A DNA stretch of 64,000 nt from Bryobacterales bacterium (lineage in GTDB: Bacteria; Acidobacteriota; Terriglobia; Bryobacterales; Bryobacteraceae), in contig PLRJ01000159.1 in NCBI GenBank assembly GCA_003163855.1, positions 107,255 through 171,254 of the forward strand. The letters are read 5' to 3'. Below, piece after piece: positions 63,810 to 64,000 of the stretch. Made by a program: the position numbers and the translations under genes. The notes beneath the pieces are model-generated. The model was given only the letters and a program-made list of their open reading frames with translations, searched no databases and was not told where the DNA came from. Within the stretch, counting starts at the first letter, position 1. Each line of letters begins with the position of its first letter.

Positions 63810-64000
63810 TTGACACAGTTATTCGAGGTTTTAGTGCTTCCACTTCCGACATTTATCCCCAGAAGATATCGCCCGGGTTCACTGGCCAACTGGTCTGGTC
63901 ATCTCGCTTTCGCCAATGATCTGATTGCTCAGCACCGGCCCTCTCTCCTGGTAGAACTTGGCACTCACTATGGGGAGTCTTACTTTGGCATGTGCCAGAG
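63810..64000 (+). CDS. Start of a further methyltransferase, cut by the window edge
   Basis: An open frame runs from a TTG at 63810 (or GTG at 63834) to the window end without a stop; it is missing from the ORF track because it is unclosed. It reads GSLANWSGHLAFANDLIAQ, then PSLLVELGTHYGESYFGMCQ, a SAM-binding glycine-rich strand as in class I methyltransferases of acidobacterial polysaccharide loci. The sequence between 63644 and 63809 shows no gene. It continues the rightward operon. Only about 63 residues are visible. Confidence 0.7.
   Translation, partial: MTQLFEVLVLPLPTFIPRRYRPGSLANWSGHLAFANDLIAQHRPSLLVELGTHYGESYFGMCQ

Overview
The window reads as chromosomal DNA of a Gram-negative member of the Acidobacteriota, most like the Bryobacter/Solibacter group. 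This assignment is by family content only, without a phylogeny. It rests on an acidobacterial-type VWFA-related protein, a small secreted protein ending in an LPHTA sorting-like tail, a PmoA-like (DUF6807) protein, two giant BNR/VPS10-like secreted proteins, an NHL/ASH-repeat surface protein, and lipid A synthesis (LpxC), which implies an outer membrane. No phage, IS element or CRISPR array was seen.

Layout. 0-6 kb: acyl carrier protein and FabF, a Uma2-type endonuclease-like gene, three small hypotheticals, a PmoA-like protein, and the TatA/B-TatC translocon. 6-9.5 kb: a polyphosphate-glucokinase-like ROK kinase, then an LPHTA surface protein, a VWFA protein and a class D-like sortase, then tRNA-Gln(CTG). 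9.5-21.9 kb: two tandem ~1020-residue BNR proteins, an aldo/keto reductase, a frameshifted conserved gene, a receiver protein, CreD with a membrane partner, a decayed TonB-C-like gene, a DUF421 protein, and an orphan protein with a Cys-His pair spaced as in CNF-type deamidases. 22-27 kb: a three-subunit molybdenum hydroxylase, then DoxX and TetR genes diverging around a long perfect inverted repeat. 27-39 kb: DAHP synthase behind an aromatic-codon leader peptide and attenuator, an M28 peptidase, LpxC, PgsA, a YdcF protein, an ABC exporter, a sugar isomerase-like protein, a methyltransferase, a sialidase-like protein and RpiA. 39.4-42 kb: a LytS/LytTR two-component pair.

42-64 kb is one large surface-polysaccharide locus. 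A leftward run of ten close-packed genes encodes an FkbM methyltransferase, two nucleotide-sugar epimerases, an ArnC-like glycosyltransferase, a DprE1/DprE2-like oxidoreductase pair, RfbF, a C-methyltransferase, an RfbC-like epimerase and LhgO. A rightward run, starting 37 bp away, encodes a GT-C-like membrane protein with a duplicated luminal module, a 1351-residue repeat protein ending in seven 48-residue propeller-like blades, a GT2 glycosyltransferase, a composite methyltransferase and the start of another methyltransferase. Three enzymes of this locus with different catalytic domains share one accessory module.

The best candidates for something new are the aromatic leader-peptide attenuator before DAHP synthase (26995-27136), the shared GW/DVA-HF module of the polysaccharide enzymes, the DprE1/E2-ArnC-GT-C combination, and the sortase with its LPHTA substrate. 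Start codons were adjusted where the ORF track began in non-coding sequence. All family names come from reading motifs; no database search was run.
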